Below are positions 46,769 to 55,316 of a stretch of 64,000 nt of DNA, one piece after another; within the stretch, counting starts at the first letter, position 1, and every line of letters starts with the position of its first letter. The DNA is from Actinomycetales bacterium (GTDB taxonomy: Bacteria; Actinomycetota; Actinomycetes; Mycobacteriales; Micromonosporaceae): positions 62,001-126,000 of the forward strand of contig PKFB01000057.1 in assembly GCA_002919305.1 (NCBI GenBank). The letters are read 5' to 3'. The position numbers and the translations under genes are program-made. Below the pieces are notes generated by a model. That model saw only the letters and a program-made list of their open reading frames with translations, had not been told where the DNA came from and did no database searches.

Positions 46769-46975
46769 ATGGCGAGGCGGGTGGATGGCACCTCTGGCGG
46801 CTCGACGAAAGCGTCCCAGAAGGGACGGGTTCAGGACGGGCATCTACCAGTCAACGAGCTGCTGTTCTCTCGTCCGGGAGGCGCTTCTCCCTTCGGGGAG
46901 GATGTCGTGTTCCCGCTTCCTGTAGAGCAGCTGTCCTACGTTCACCCTGAGCGTCAGCCCGCCCGCGAACGCTGA
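46769..46975 (+). CDS. Hypothetical 68-residue protein
   Basis: ATG 46769 has a strong GGAGGAG site at correct spacing. The protein is basic at its N-terminus (MARRVDGTSGGSTKASQKGRV) and then has a compact LPVNELLFSRPGGASPFGEDVVFPL segment. I do not recognise it. It is divergent from the WYL protein and followed by a very strong hairpin, which supports it being a transcribed unit. Confidence 0.55.
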   Translation: MARRVDGTSGGSTKASQKGRVQDGHLPVNELLFSRPGGASPFGEDVVFPLPVEQLSYVHPERQPARER

Positions 46976-47001
46976 CTTGCGTACCACGCTGGCTTGCGTA
47001 T

Positions 47002-47039
47002 TGGTTGTGGGTCCGTGTCAACACACGGACCCACAACCA
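47002..47039. terminator. Perfect 17-bp hairpin terminator
   Basis: TGGTTGTGGGTCCGTGT (47002-47018) pairs perfectly with 47023-47039 around the tetraloop CAAC. It lies 27 nt past the small gene and 17 nt past the chitinase end, so it serves both convergent units. Confidence 0.85.
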
Positions 47040-47056
47040 TCAGTGGGGGGACGGGT

Positions 47057-48763
47057 TTAGGTCAAACCGTCGGCCATGGCGGCGACAAGATCACCGTTAT
47101 CGCCGTCCAGCGACCACAACATCAGCCCGCCCAGGCCGTTGGCGAGGACATACGCTGCCTTGTCAGCGACGATTCTGGGATCGTCGTACGACCAGAATTC
47201 GCCGTTGGAGTACAACCACAGCGCGCCGGCTTCGGGGTCGTACACCCGGGTCCCGGGTCGGTTAATGAGCACGTCGTAGTCTTCGACGCCATCCTCGTAC
47301 GACCCGTCCGCCGGGTTCGGTCCGGGTTGGTACAGGCCATTGTTGGTGTTGGGTACGCCCGCCCAGCCGCGTCCGTACGCCGGCACACCGATCGCAAGCC
47401 GGTCCGCCGGGGCGCCCCGTGCCAGCCAGGAGTCCACCGCGAGGTCCACGCTCCAGCGCTCGGGGGCCGGGTCGTCCGGCGGCGAGTACAGCTGCGCCTG
47501 GTGGTTGGTGGTGGTCTCCCAGGCACCGTGCAGGTCATACCCCTGCACCGTGGCGTAGTCCAGGTACCGGAAGATCTGGTCTACCTCGAAACCAGCGTCG
47601 ATGCGCGCTGGATCGGCCGGCAGGAAGGCCGACAGCTGGTACCGGCGGCCGGTCTCAGCGCTCACCGCGTCGAGCTGACGCCGGAACTCCTCCAGCAGCA
47701 GCGTGAAGTTGCGCCGATCCTCTGGCCGGACAATGTTGTGCGGGTGGCCTTGGCTGCCGGGCCACTCCCAGTCCAGGTCAAATCCGTCGAAGATGCCGGC
47801 CGCGGCGCCGGGACCGCCTTGTGGCTCACCGCCGAGGATCGGCAGATTGCCGCGGATGAACAGGTCGATGCAGCTGGCGACGAACCGTTGACGGGACTCA
47901 GGTGTGGCGGCCGCATTGGAGAAGTAGCGTGACCAGCTCCAGCCACCCAGGGAGAACATCACCGTCAGGTGTGGGTAGCGCTGCTTGAGCTGGCGGAGCT
48001 GGTTGAAGTTGCCAGCCAAGGGCTGGTCCCAGGTGTCGGCGACCCCGCTGACCGATTCGCTGGCGGTAAAGCGGCGTTGGTAGTCGGCCCATGCGTCGCC
48101 CACACCGGGCTCGTTGGTCTCGAAGCACAGGCCGTCGGGAGAGATGTTGCCGAAGGCGTAGTGGATGTGGGTGAGGCGTTCGGCGGCGCCACTGGTGACG
48201 ATGTCGCGGACCAGGTAACCGCGCTGGTAGATGCCCCACTGGGTGAAGTACGCGATCCGCATCGGCTCTTCCGGCCCCGGCGCTGGGGTGGTCGGGGAGA
48301 CGGTCGGTGACGCGGTGGGAGAGGCGGTCGGCGATGCGGTTGGGGAGATGGTCGGCGAGGAGGTCGGTTGGCTACCGCTGCACGGCTCACCGTTGAGGGT
48401 GCAGTTCGTCGGGTCACTCCATGAGCCGCTGTAGGTCCCCTCAAATCCGACCGTGACCGACGCGCCCGGGGGGAGGGAAGCGTTCCAGGATTCTGGGGTG
48501 ATCGTGTACCGGTCACCGGACCGGCTGATCTGGCCGTTCCACACCGAGGTGATGGTGGCGGGCAGGGAGAACTGCAGTTCCCAGCCTTCTAGCTGGGCTG
48601 TTCCGCCGTTGGTGATCCGGTAGTTGGCCACAAAACCGGTGCCCCAGTCGGAGGTTTTGGTGAACGTGGCGGTTACACCGGGGGCGGCTGATGCGGGTAA
48701 TGCGGGTAGCAGTGCCACGACGATCGCGGCGACCACCAGGGTCACCGCCGTCCGAACTCTCAT
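47057..48763 (-). CDS. Secreted GH18 chitinase with N-terminal CBM2
   Basis: Exported 568-residue enzyme hydrolysing chitin. Signal peptide: MRVRTAVTLVVAAIVVALLPALPASA. A family 2 carbohydrate-binding module follows at about 27-130 (FTKTSDWGTGFVANYRITNGG, then WNGQISRSGDRYTI; two cysteines in NCTLNGEPC). The linker at about 130-168 repeats SPTASPT. The GH18 barrel has SLGGWSWS, the catalytic DxxDxDxE as D326-GFDLDW-E333 and the late MLWSLDGDNG. GGGAGGCGCC precedes ATG 48763. A palindromic operator and TTGACA promoter lie upstream. Confidence 0.95.
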   Translation of the reverse strand: MRVRTAVTLVVAAIVVALLPALPASAAPGVTATFTKTSDWGTGFVANYRITNGGTAQLEGWELQFSLPATITSVWNGQISRSGDRYTITPESWNASLPPGASVTVGFEGTYSGSWSDPTNCTLNGEPCSGSQPTSSPTISPTASPTASPTASPTVSPTTPAPGPEEPMRIAYFTQWGIYQRGYLVRDIVTSGAAERLTHIHYAFGNISPDGLCFETNEPGVGDAWADYQRRFTASESVSGVADTWDQPLAGNFNQLRQLKQRYPHLTVMFSLGGWSWSRYFSNAAATPESRQRFVASCIDLFIRGNLPILGGEPQGGPGAAAGIFDGFDLDWEWPGSQGHPHNIVRPEDRRNFTLLLEEFRRQLDAVSAETGRRYQLSAFLPADPARIDAGFEVDQIFRYLDYATVQGYDLHGAWETTTNHQAQLYSPPDDPAPERWSVDLAVDSWLARGAPADRLAIGVPAYGRGWAGVPNTNNGLYQPGPNPADGSYEDGVEDYDVLINRPGTRVYDPEAGALWLYSNGEFWSYDDPRIVADKAAYVLANGLGGLMLWSLDGDNGDLVAAMADGLT

Positions 48764-48825
48764 GGCGCCTCCCTGGGTGCGGGAACTCCCGTTGTCCTGA
48801 CTCGTCGCGGAGGTCGCGACAGAAG

Positions 48826-48882
48826 TTAGGAAACTTTCCTAAAGGAAAGGCGAATTTAGACCTAATAAGCAATCGATGTCAA
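48826..48882 (-). promoter_or_regulatory. Chitinase promoter and palindromic operator
   Basis: On the minus strand TTGACA (48882-48877), a 17-bp spacer and CTAAAT (48859-48854) make a promoter. Just downstream, TTAGGAAACTTTCCTAA (48826-48842) is a perfect palindrome with a single central base, and CTTTCC-TAAA-GGAAAG (48834-48849) overlaps it as a second inverted repeat. The position between -10 and start codon fits repression. The motif style is like ROK- or LacI-type operators of glycoside hydrolases; the regulator is not identified here. Confidence 0.7.
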
Positions 48883-48995
48883 GACATGTCTCTCGCCCAG
48901 GGGGTGGTTTTCCTGCGCGAATGTGGACATAGTCCGGAGTGTGTGGTGAAGTCGCGGATCACGGCCCGGGAGGGCAGACACGGTACGCTGACGGC

Positions 48996-50429
48996 GTGGC
49001 GAGTCCGGTGGTCGGCTTTGATCTTGATATGACGCTCGTGGACAGCCGTCCCGGCATCGCGGCGGCCTACCGGGCACTGAGCGCCGAGACCGGGGTGTGG
49101 ATCGACGTCGATGCGGTGGTCTCACGTTTAGGGCCGCCCGTAGAGCAGGAAATGGCGCGTTGGTTCCCACCCGAGCAGGTCGCGGCGATGGTGGCCCGTT
49201 ACCGCGCCCTGTACCCCGATCACGCTGTCGCCCCCTCACCCGCGTTAGCGGGAGCGGCGGAGGCCATCGCGGCGGTCCGGGACGCGGGCGGAAAGGTTGT
49301 CGTGATCAGCGCGAAGCACCCCACGCTGGTGCGGCTCCACCTCGACCAACTGCAGCTGTCGGTCGATGAGGTGGTCGGGCTCGCGTTCGCCGACGGTAAG
49401 ACCGCCGCCATCCGGGATCACGGCGTCCAGATCTACGTCGGTGATCACACCGCCGACGTCCGGGCAGCCCAGGCCGCGGGCATCACCTCGGTAGGCGTGA
49501 CGACCGGGCCGTGCGACGCGCGCGAGTTACAGCAGGCCGGCGCTGACGTGGTGCTGGAGGACCTGCAGGGCTTCGCCGGCTGGCTGGAGGAGTGGGTTCT
49601 CACCAGCCGACTCGACGCGCTTCAGCGACGGCTTCAGGAACTGGACAGCCTGCTGGTTGCCTTCTCCGGCGGTGCGGACTCCGCCTTCCTGTTGGCAGCG
49701 GCGGTACGCGCGCTCGGGCCAGAGCGGGTTGTCGCGGCGACCGCGCTCTCTCCGAGCCTGCCCGCTACCGAGCTGGAGGCAGCCCAGGCCTTTGCACGCC
49801 AGATTGGAGTCCGGCACGAGCTCGTCGCGACCGCCGAGATGGAGCGCCCGGGGTATCGGGCCAACGGTGGGGATCGATGCTTCCACTGCAAGGCGGAGCT
49901 GCTGGACCGGTTGCGGCCCTTGGCCGCCAAACTCGGCCTTGCCCATGTGGCGACCGGAACCAACGCCGATGATGTGATCGCTGGTTTCCGTCCGGGCATC
50001 CGGGCCGCCGCTCAGCGGGGCGCGGTGACGCCGCTGTGTGACGTTGGACTGACCAAGCCGCAGATCCGGACCGCCTCCCGCCGATGGGGGCTGGTTACCT
50101 GGGACAAGCCCGCGGCGGCCTGCCTCGCGAGCCGGATCGCGTACGGCGTGACGATCACCCCCAGCCGCCTGGCCCGGGTGGAGCGGGCCGAAGCCGCGTT
50201 GCGGCAGCGGCTGGCGGAGGCGGGGATCGGTGTCCGAAACCTCCGAGTCCGAGATCTGGGCGACGCTGGTGCCCGGGTTGAGGTGGACGCCGACCTGGTC
50301 GACGCCGTGGCGGCGCGTCCGGACATCCTGACCGACTTGGAAGACTTCCCCCGGGTGACGTTGGACCCCCGGGGGTTCCGGTCCGGGTCCATGAACGAAC
50401 TCCTCCCTGACCCCGAACGGTTCCGCTGA
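48996..50429 (+). CDS. HAD phosphatase domain fused to LarE-type sulfur transferase
   Basis: A 477-residue natural fusion. Residues 1-195 are a HAD hydrolase of the phosphoglycolate-phosphatase type: nucleophile motif VVGFDLDMTLVDSRPG, VVVISAKHP (motif II), and VGDHTADVRAAQAAG (motif IV). Residues about 205-470 are a PP-loop ATPase like LarE: S224-GGADS229, CFHCKAELL, GTNADD, and the sacrificial-cysteine region PAAACLASRIAYG with C376. LarE donates sulfur to the nickel-pincer cofactor of lactate racemase; LarB and LarC are not in the window. GTG 48996 is six bases after TACGCT (leaderless). Confidence 0.85.
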   Translation: MASPVVGFDLDMTLVDSRPGIAAAYRALSAETGVWIDVDAVVSRLGPPVEQEMARWFPPEQVAAMVARYRALYPDHAVAPSPALAGAAEAIAAVRDAGGKVVVISAKHPTLVRLHLDQLQLSVDEVVGLAFADGKTAAIRDHGVQIYVGDHTADVRAAQAAGITSVGVTTGPCDARELQQAGADVVLEDLQGFAGWLEEWVLTSRLDALQRRLQELDSLLVAFSGGADSAFLLAAAVRALGPERVVAATALSPSLPATELEAAQAFARQIGVRHELVATAEMERPGYRANGGDRCFHCKAELLDRLRPLAAKLGLAHVATGTNADDVIAGFRPGIRAAAQRGAVTPLCDVGLTKPQIRTASRRWGLVTWDKPAAACLASRIAYGVTITPSRLARVERAEAALRQRLAEAGIGVRNLRVRDLGDAGARVEVDADLVDAVAARPDILTDLEDFPRVTLDPRGFRSGSMNELLPDPERFR

Positions 50430-50605
50430 GGATTGGCCCTCTCACCGTCCGAAGTGGGCTGAAGCAGACGGTGAACGGACAAATCCTGTCGGTAAACGGA
50501 ATCGCCAGACGGTGGTTAGGGATGGATCATGGATGGTGGTGAGCTCCCGACACGACGATACGCGTTGGGAGCAGCCAGCCCGGCTGGATAGCCTTGAAGG
50601 ACCCC

Positions 50606-50630
50606 GGGGGTGCCACTTGAGTGAACCCCC
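50606..50630 (+). promoter_or_regulatory. Hairpin with T-rich tail before second cold-shock gene
   Basis: GGGGGT (50606-50611) pairs with ACCCCC (50625-50630), enclosing CACT-TG-AGTG; TTTCGTGTTT follows. It resembles an intrinsic terminator but lies 177 nt past the HAD-LarE stop and 32 nt before the cold-shock start, so attenuation in the leader is possible. Confidence 0.5.
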
Positions 50631-50662
50631 TTTCGTGTTTCGTGGAGAGGCAGAGGTCAGCA

Positions 50663-51049
50663 GTGCCAAGCGGCCGAGTCAAGTGGTACGACGCGGAAAA
50701 GGGCTATGGATTCCTCACCCGCGACGAGGGCGGGGATGTGTTCGTCCACAGGGGCGCCCTCCCGACGGGTGTGACGGCTCTCAAACCGGGGCAACGAGTG
50801 GAATTCGGCATCGTGGAGAGCCGGAAGGGGAGCCAGGCGCTGTCGGTGCGTTTATTGGAGGCGTTGCCCTCCGTTGTCGAGGCGCGACGTCGGCCGCCTG
50901 ACGAGCTGCACGGCCTGATCGAGGACATGATCAAGGTGCTAGAGCTGAAGGTCCAGCCGGAGCTGCGCCGGGGCCGGTACCCAGACCGCAAGGTGTCCCG
51001 CAAGATCGCAGAGGTGGTGCACGCGGTGGCCCGGGAGCTGGAGGTCTGA
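50663..51049 (+). CDS. Cold-shock-domain protein with C-terminal extension
   Basis: A 128-residue protein. Residues 1-65 form a cold-shock domain ([15 protein letters not shown] with RNP1, [11 protein letters not shown] with RNP2). Residues 70-128 are an alpha-helical basic/acidic extension ([44 protein letters not shown] in part), typical of the longer actinobacterial Csp class. GTG 50663 begins at the domain edge; a longer frame from 50621 is less likely. A hairpin lies just upstream and a very strong terminator downstream. Confidence 0.9.
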   Translation: MPSGRVKWYDAEKGYGFLTRDEGGDVFVHRGALPTGVTALKPGQRVEFGIVESRKGSQALSVRLLEALPSVVEARRRPPDELHGLIEDMIKVLELKVQPELRRGRYPDRKVSRKIAEVVHAVARELEV

Positions 51050-51152
51050 CACATCCGGTCAGGATGGACAGACCGGCTGACGTACCCGATCCCAGGGACG
51101 GCCGACACAACCGACGAGCTGGCTCGACAAGCTAGCGCGAATCGTGAAAACG

Positions 51153-51182
51153 TGAATGGGGGGCGCGAGCGCCCCCCATTCA
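51153..51182. terminator. Perfect 13-bp terminator hairpin
   Basis: TGAATGGGGGGCG (51153-51165) pairs perfectly with 51170-51182 around CGAG. It separates the cold-shock gene from the convergent membrane protein gene. Confidence 0.85.
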
Positions 51183-51224
51183 TATACGAATACGAAGCGA
51201 TGTGGCCACCTCGGTGGTAACCGA

Positions 51225-53282
51225 CTAGCTGGATGGATCGGTCAGGTCCGACATCCGCATCAGTTCAATGTCCAGCTCCGGGTGCTCCGCCACGAACTGC
51301 CGCAGTGCACCTTCAACATCGAACCGGGGCGGGGCGTCCTCGTCGAGCACCTCACGGGTTCCGTCGCGATTGATGTCGGCGACGATCAGCCGGACCGGGG
51401 TGTCGGTCTCCAGCAGCAACTCCGTCAGGTTGTCCACACCCTGCTGATCGCGGGTGTACAGGGTCCACGGTTCGAAGTCGTCGGTGGAGCCGTGCTCCCG
51501 GCGCAGCACCCCGGTGAACAGGGCCACCACCTTCCCGTCGGGATGAACCACGACATTGATGCGATCGTCGGCCTCGCCGTCGGGGTAGTGCTCCAACACC
51601 GCCGTGATCATCAGGGCGTGGAGGGGGTACTCAAGATTCCCCGCGGCCCAGGCCGCGCCCCAGCTGACCCCTGGCGCTGGGTAGCCGTTGGTGCCGGCCG
51701 GGCGTTGGATCGGGATCACTCCGAACATCGCCAGCGGGGTTAAGCACAGCAGCGTGGCCACGAGCGCGGAACGCCGCCGCGTGGTACCTACAAGCGCGCC
51801 CAGAGGCCCGCGCGTACCCCCCTCCTGGAGGTGAGGTCGCTGGGGGATGAGCAGGGCGCATGCCCCCAAGCCGACCAGGCAGGCGACGAACACCGCGTGG
51901 ACGGCCTTTTCGAAGTAGTAGGCCAGCTCTCCGAGCACGATGATCTGGTACGTCCCGATGGCCAGCGCGAACGCCGCGGTGATCACCAGGTTCGCCACCA
52001 CCATCCGCCAGGTGATAGAGCGCCACACCAGCAGCAGGCCGGCACAGATCAGCACCGTGACGGCGACCACGAGATTGCGGCTGAGTGGGACCACGCCTCC
52101 GTCGGGGGAGAGGTCCTCAATGGGGTTGGCGTTGGCGTACATCATCAGGTACGGGACCAGCGCCAACGGCGCGGCTATCACGATGCTGATCAGCACGGTT
52201 GGCCAGGAGCGCAGCACCCGGCGTCGATAGACGATCAACGCCAGCAGCGAGGACGCCATGGCGATAGGCATCAGGAAGAAATAGGTGAAGGCGATGCCCA
52301 CCAGCAGCGCCGCCACCATCACGATCAGTTCTCGGGTACGCGCGATGGGCCGGGCCAGCAAGGTGAACAGCACCGCTAACAGGGTCAGGCCGAGGATCTC
52401 ACTGGGGTAGCCGCGGACGAACATGGCCAACACCGGCCCCACTCCTACCGCCGCGGCGGTGAAGGTGCAGACGGCCATCATGCGCCATCCACTCAGATAC
52501 GTGGCCGCCACGCGGCCGGTCGCCCACACCATCACTAAGGCGAACAGGCCGTATCCGAGAATGGTGAAGGCGGTGTAGTGGCCAAAGGCGTTCAGCGGAG
52601 TGTCCAGCTCAGTGGTGGACCGCACGAAGTTGTCCAATAATGCCGTCACCATGTGGAAGCCCTGGGGGTAGTTCTCCAGGCCAGGGGTGACGTACGGTGC
52701 GGCAGCCTCATTGTGGAAGTAGACGTATCCACCGAACCGGTGGATAGAGTCAAACAATGTGAAATGTCGCGCGTTGTCTTCGCCGGGAAGAATTAACGCG
52801 ATTCGGCCGGTGAGATCTCTCGGCAGGAACGGGAGGACAACCAGCGTTGTGATCGCCACGCCGCTGATCAGGGCGTGGATATCCGACGGACGCAGGGAAC
52901 GAGGGAGAACGGGGCGCCGGCGAGTCAGGGCCGCGATCAGGGTGAGCGCGGTGAAACCGGCGATCGCTACCGGTACCGGCTCCAGATTCCAAGGCCAGTG
53001 CGAAAAGAGCAAGCCGGCCGCGGTGGTGGCGCTGACCAGGAGAACGAAGGCCAGGATCAGCCGGTCCAGCAGGGTCCGACCCCCGCGCAGCAGGCTCGCT
53101 GTGCCCACCAACAGCAGTGGTGGCAGCAACCAGTCGACTCTGATCACGTGGGCGAGTGGTGGTACAACCCAGGACAAGATAAACGCCAGAACCAGGTACC
53201 CGATCCAACGGCGGGACGGCCGACGGGGTGCGGCCGTCGCGGCGTGGTCGGGACGCTGCGAGGTATCGACGTAGGCGACCAC
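51225..53282 (-). CDS. Large polytopic membrane protein, possible GT-C-type transferase
   Basis: A 685-residue integral membrane protein with about twelve to fourteen hydrophobic helices up to residue ~530. The C-terminal ~150 residues are soluble, probably extracytoplasmic (MITAVLEHYPDGEADDRINVVVHPDGKV in part, then LYTRDQQGVDNLTELLLETD). The first long loop has GEDNARHFTLFDSIHRFGGYVYFH and ENYPQGFHMVTALLDNF, a layout seen in lipid-linked-sugar glycosyltransferases (GT-C fold), but no definite motif is claimed. GTG 53282 has CGGAG upstream. I cannot name the family. Confidence 0.7.
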   Translation of the reverse strand: MVAYVDTSQRPDHAATAAPRRPSRRWIGYLVLAFILSWVVPPLAHVIRVDWLLPPLLLVGTASLLRGGRTLLDRLILAFVLLVSATTAAGLLFSHWPWNLEPVPVAIAGFTALTLIAALTRRRPVLPRSLRPSDIHALISGVAITTLVVLPFLPRDLTGRIALILPGEDNARHFTLFDSIHRFGGYVYFHNEAAAPYVTPGLENYPQGFHMVTALLDNFVRSTTELDTPLNAFGHYTAFTILGYGLFALVMVWATGRVAATYLSGWRMMAVCTFTAAAVGVGPVLAMFVRGYPSEILGLTLLAVLFTLLARPIARTRELIVMVAALLVGIAFTYFFLMPIAMASSLLALIVYRRRVLRSWPTVLISIVIAAPLALVPYLMMYANANPIEDLSPDGGVVPLSRNLVVAVTVLICAGLLLVWRSITWRMVVANLVITAAFALAIGTYQIIVLGELAYYFEKAVHAVFVACLVGLGACALLIPQRPHLQEGGTRGPLGALVGTTRRRSALVATLLCLTPLAMFGVIPIQRPAGTNGYPAPGVSWGAAWAAGNLEYPLHALMITAVLEHYPDGEADDRINVVVHPDGKVVALFTGVLRREHGSTDDFEPWTLYTRDQQGVDNLTELLLETDTPVRLIVADINRDGTREVLDEDAPPRFDVEGALRQFVAEHPELDIELMRMSDLTDPSS

Positions 53283-53805
53283 CAAGGCTCCGTTCTGCTC
53301 GTTAGGCTCTTTACGGCACGATGAGTGGGAGCGGGACTACTGCGGCTCAGACCGGACCGCCGATCTTGTTTTGACTATCTTGAGACAGGATATGGGACAG
53401 TGTGACCGGTGAGTGATCGCGGTCCTTGACCCCAACCCGTCTGAAGTATGGATGATAGCCAGCAACGGGCGAATAAAACTTAACCCGATCTTTCGAAAGA
53501 TGGTGGGAAAGAAGTCAATCAGGCTACTGATTGACTGATCTGCGGCCACCCCGAAGGGGATAGAAGCAGTCTGTCGATCCTCTGACCTCGAAAAATGGAT
53601 CTGCGTGGATCTTGGATCGTCGATGAGAATCCCGCCGTCGCGACTTAAAGTAATGAAATTGTGACGATACGCTACCTCGTGAAGTGGTGACGAGGAGTGA
53701 TGGAAACGCCATTCGCTACCTGAGCGCGTCGTCTGGTATTACCCGCGGTTACCGTGACGGCCTCGGTTACCGGTATACACGCGGTTATCCGACACGCGAT
53801 CGAGA
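53283..53805. other. 520-bp AT-richer non-coding region with hairpins
   Basis: No supported gene. ATCTTTCGAAAGAT (53488-53501) is a perfect 14-bp palindrome, and GTCAATCAG-GCTA-CTGATTGAC (53514-53535) a perfect 9-bp hairpin. CCCC-GAA-GGGG follows near 53552. CGGTTACCG repeats at 53746 and 53764 with CGGTTATCC at 53782, exactly 18 bp apart. The right end lies just past the mqnD stop. Confidence 0.45.
53746..53790. repeat. Three CGGTTA boxes at 18-bp period
   Basis: CGGTTACCG at 53746-53754 and 53764-53772, and CGGTTATCC at 53782-53790. The exact 18-bp step suggests binding-site iteration rather than chance, but the array lies downstream of mqnD, not in a known promoter. Confidence 0.5.
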
Positions 53806-54630
53806 TTAGCGACGAAGCTGGGATTCTGACACCTTCGGGACCAAGCCGGCCGCCGCGGCCCGCCCGAGCAGCTCCTCCGCCGCCGCGTACCCCTCGTCTC
53901 CAAGATTCTCGGTGAACGAGTTCACGTACAACGCGATGTGCTGGGAGACGACGGCCGGATCCATCTCCTGAGCGTGCGCAAGGACATACTCCTGGCTGGC
54001 TGCCGGATTACTCCAGGCCATTCGAACCGACGTGCGGATCCACTCGGCCGCCGCGTCGATATCCATTCCTCGGCGCGCCACAATGGCGCCCAAGGGGATC
54101 GGCAGCCCGGTCTCCTGTTCCCACCATTGACCCAGATCTACCAATTGGTGAAGGCCGTATTGGGGATAGGTGAAGCGGGCTTCATGAATGACGAGGCCGG
54201 CGTCCACGACCCCATCGCGGACCGCCGGCATGATCTGGGCGAACGGCATCACCGTCACCCGCGCCACGTTCAGCCCGTCAGCCCACAACCGAAACAGCAG
54301 GTACGCGGTGGTCCGGTCGCCGGGCACCGCCACGGTGGCCCCCGCCAGGTCGGCGGGTTCGCGGGGCGACGCGGTCAGCAGAAGCGGACCGCATCCGCGT
54401 CCAAGGGCGCCACCGCAGGGCAGGAGGGCGTACCGCTCTAACAGCCAGGGCAGGGCGGCGTAACTGACCTTGACGAGGTCATAGGTGCCTTGCTCGGCGG
54501 CGGTGTTGGTGACATCCACATCCGCGTACGTGACCTTCACCGGAGGGGCGCCGGGGACTAGGCCGTGAACTAGGGCGTGGAAAACGAAGGTGTCGTTAGG
54601 GCAGGGAGAGATCGCTAACGACACGCTCAT
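53806..54630 (-). CDS. mqnD: 1,4-dihydroxy-6-naphthoate synthase
   Basis: Enzyme of the futalosine route to menaquinone, converting cyclic de-hypoxanthine futalosine to dihydroxynaphthoate; 274 residues with a periplasmic-binding-protein-like fold but no signal peptide. Motifs: ISPCPNDTFVFHALVHG at the N-terminus, DVDVTNTAAEQGTYDLVKVSYAA, VAVPGDRTTAYLLFRL, VVDAGLVIHEARFTY and LPIPLGAIVARRGM. The start overlaps the mqnB stop by 4 nt, and mqnB overlaps the MFS gene, so the three form one operon. Confidence 0.94.
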   Translation of the reverse strand: MSVSLAISPCPNDTFVFHALVHGLVPGAPPVKVTYADVDVTNTAAEQGTYDLVKVSYAALPWLLERYALLPCGGALGRGCGPLLLTASPREPADLAGATVAVPGDRTTAYLLFRLWADGLNVARVTVMPFAQIMPAVRDGVVDAGLVIHEARFTYPQYGLHQLVDLGQWWEQETGLPIPLGAIVARRGMDIDAAAEWIRTSVRMAWSNPAASQEYVLAHAQEMDPAVVSQHIALYVNSFTENLGDEGYAAAEELLGRAAAAGLVPKVSESQLRR

Positions 54631-55316
54631 ATGCCCTCCTCGGAGCTATTCAGTGACACGGTGGAGAAAGCGGAGGTGAGCATGCTCAGGGCGTGCTCCA
54701 ACCGCCAGGTGGATCGGTCACGGGGGCCGATCGGGTTAGAGATCGTGCGTACCTCCCCGAAGCGCAACCCGGCCTGGACCGCCGCCGCAGCCACCCCGAA
54801 TCCTTCCATCGCCTCGGCCAAGGCGTCAGGGTGACGCTCGGCCAACGTCGCCGCGGTCACCGCGGTACCGGTCACCGTGGCCAGCGTGAGGATGGCGCCG
54901 CGGTGGGCCAGTGGACACTCCAGCGGCACAGTCGCGGTGACCTGATCAGCCACGGTACCGGCCAGCCAAGGTGGGGTGGGGACTGAGGGCAGGTGGAGGG
55001 CCGGCAGCGGCAGGAAACCATTCGGTGACTCGGCCCCCACATCCGCGGCCACGCTGCGAGTGGCGAGGACCACATCCCCGACCTCGACGCGCCCGACGAA
55101 CCCACCGGCGATCCCGGCGCTGAGAACCGCGTCGAAAGCGGCGCCCCGGGCCTCTGCGAGCGCAATCAGCCGCGCGGTGGCGGCGGCCGCCGCGGCCGGC
55201 CCCACCCCGACGGCCACCACCTCGGTCGACCATGAGGAGGCCCGGGGATTACGCGACAGCCCAGCGATGACAGCGTCCCGCTCCGCGGGGACGGCGGTGA
55301 CGATAAGCAGTCTCAC
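54627..55316 (-). CDS. mqnB: Futalosine hydrolase
   Basis: Nucleosidase that removes hypoxanthine from futalosine; 229 residues. MTA/SAH-nucleosidase fold: LLIVTAVPAERDAVIAGL, VVAVGVGPAAAAAATARL, LSAGIAGGFVGRVEVGDVVLATR, then LATVTGTAVTAATLAERHPDALAEAMEGFGVAAAA (the EAMEGF segment carries the substrate-binding Met-Glu-Gly), and ISNPIGPRDR. It is followed by mqnD with ATGA-style overlap and preceded by the MFS permease with a 4-nt overlap. Together with mqnD it shows that this organism makes menaquinone by the futalosine pathway. Confidence 0.93.
   Translation of the reverse strand: MRLLIVTAVPAERDAVIAGLSRNPRASSWSTEVVAVGVGPAAAAAATARLIALAEARGAAFDAVLSAGIAGGFVGRVEVGDVVLATRSVAADVGAESPNGFLPLPALHLPSVPTPPWLAGTVADQVTATVPLECPLAHRGAILTLATVTGTAVTAATLAERHPDALAEAMEGFGVAAAAVQAGLRFGEVRTISNPIGPRDRSTWRLEHALSMLTSAFSTVSLNSSEEGI

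Noticed and set aside
53337..53712. Two short minus-strand frames in the mqnD spacer
   Set aside because: They are rich in Ser/Phe/Ile with codons unlike the genome, have no ribosome site, and overlap strong hairpins.
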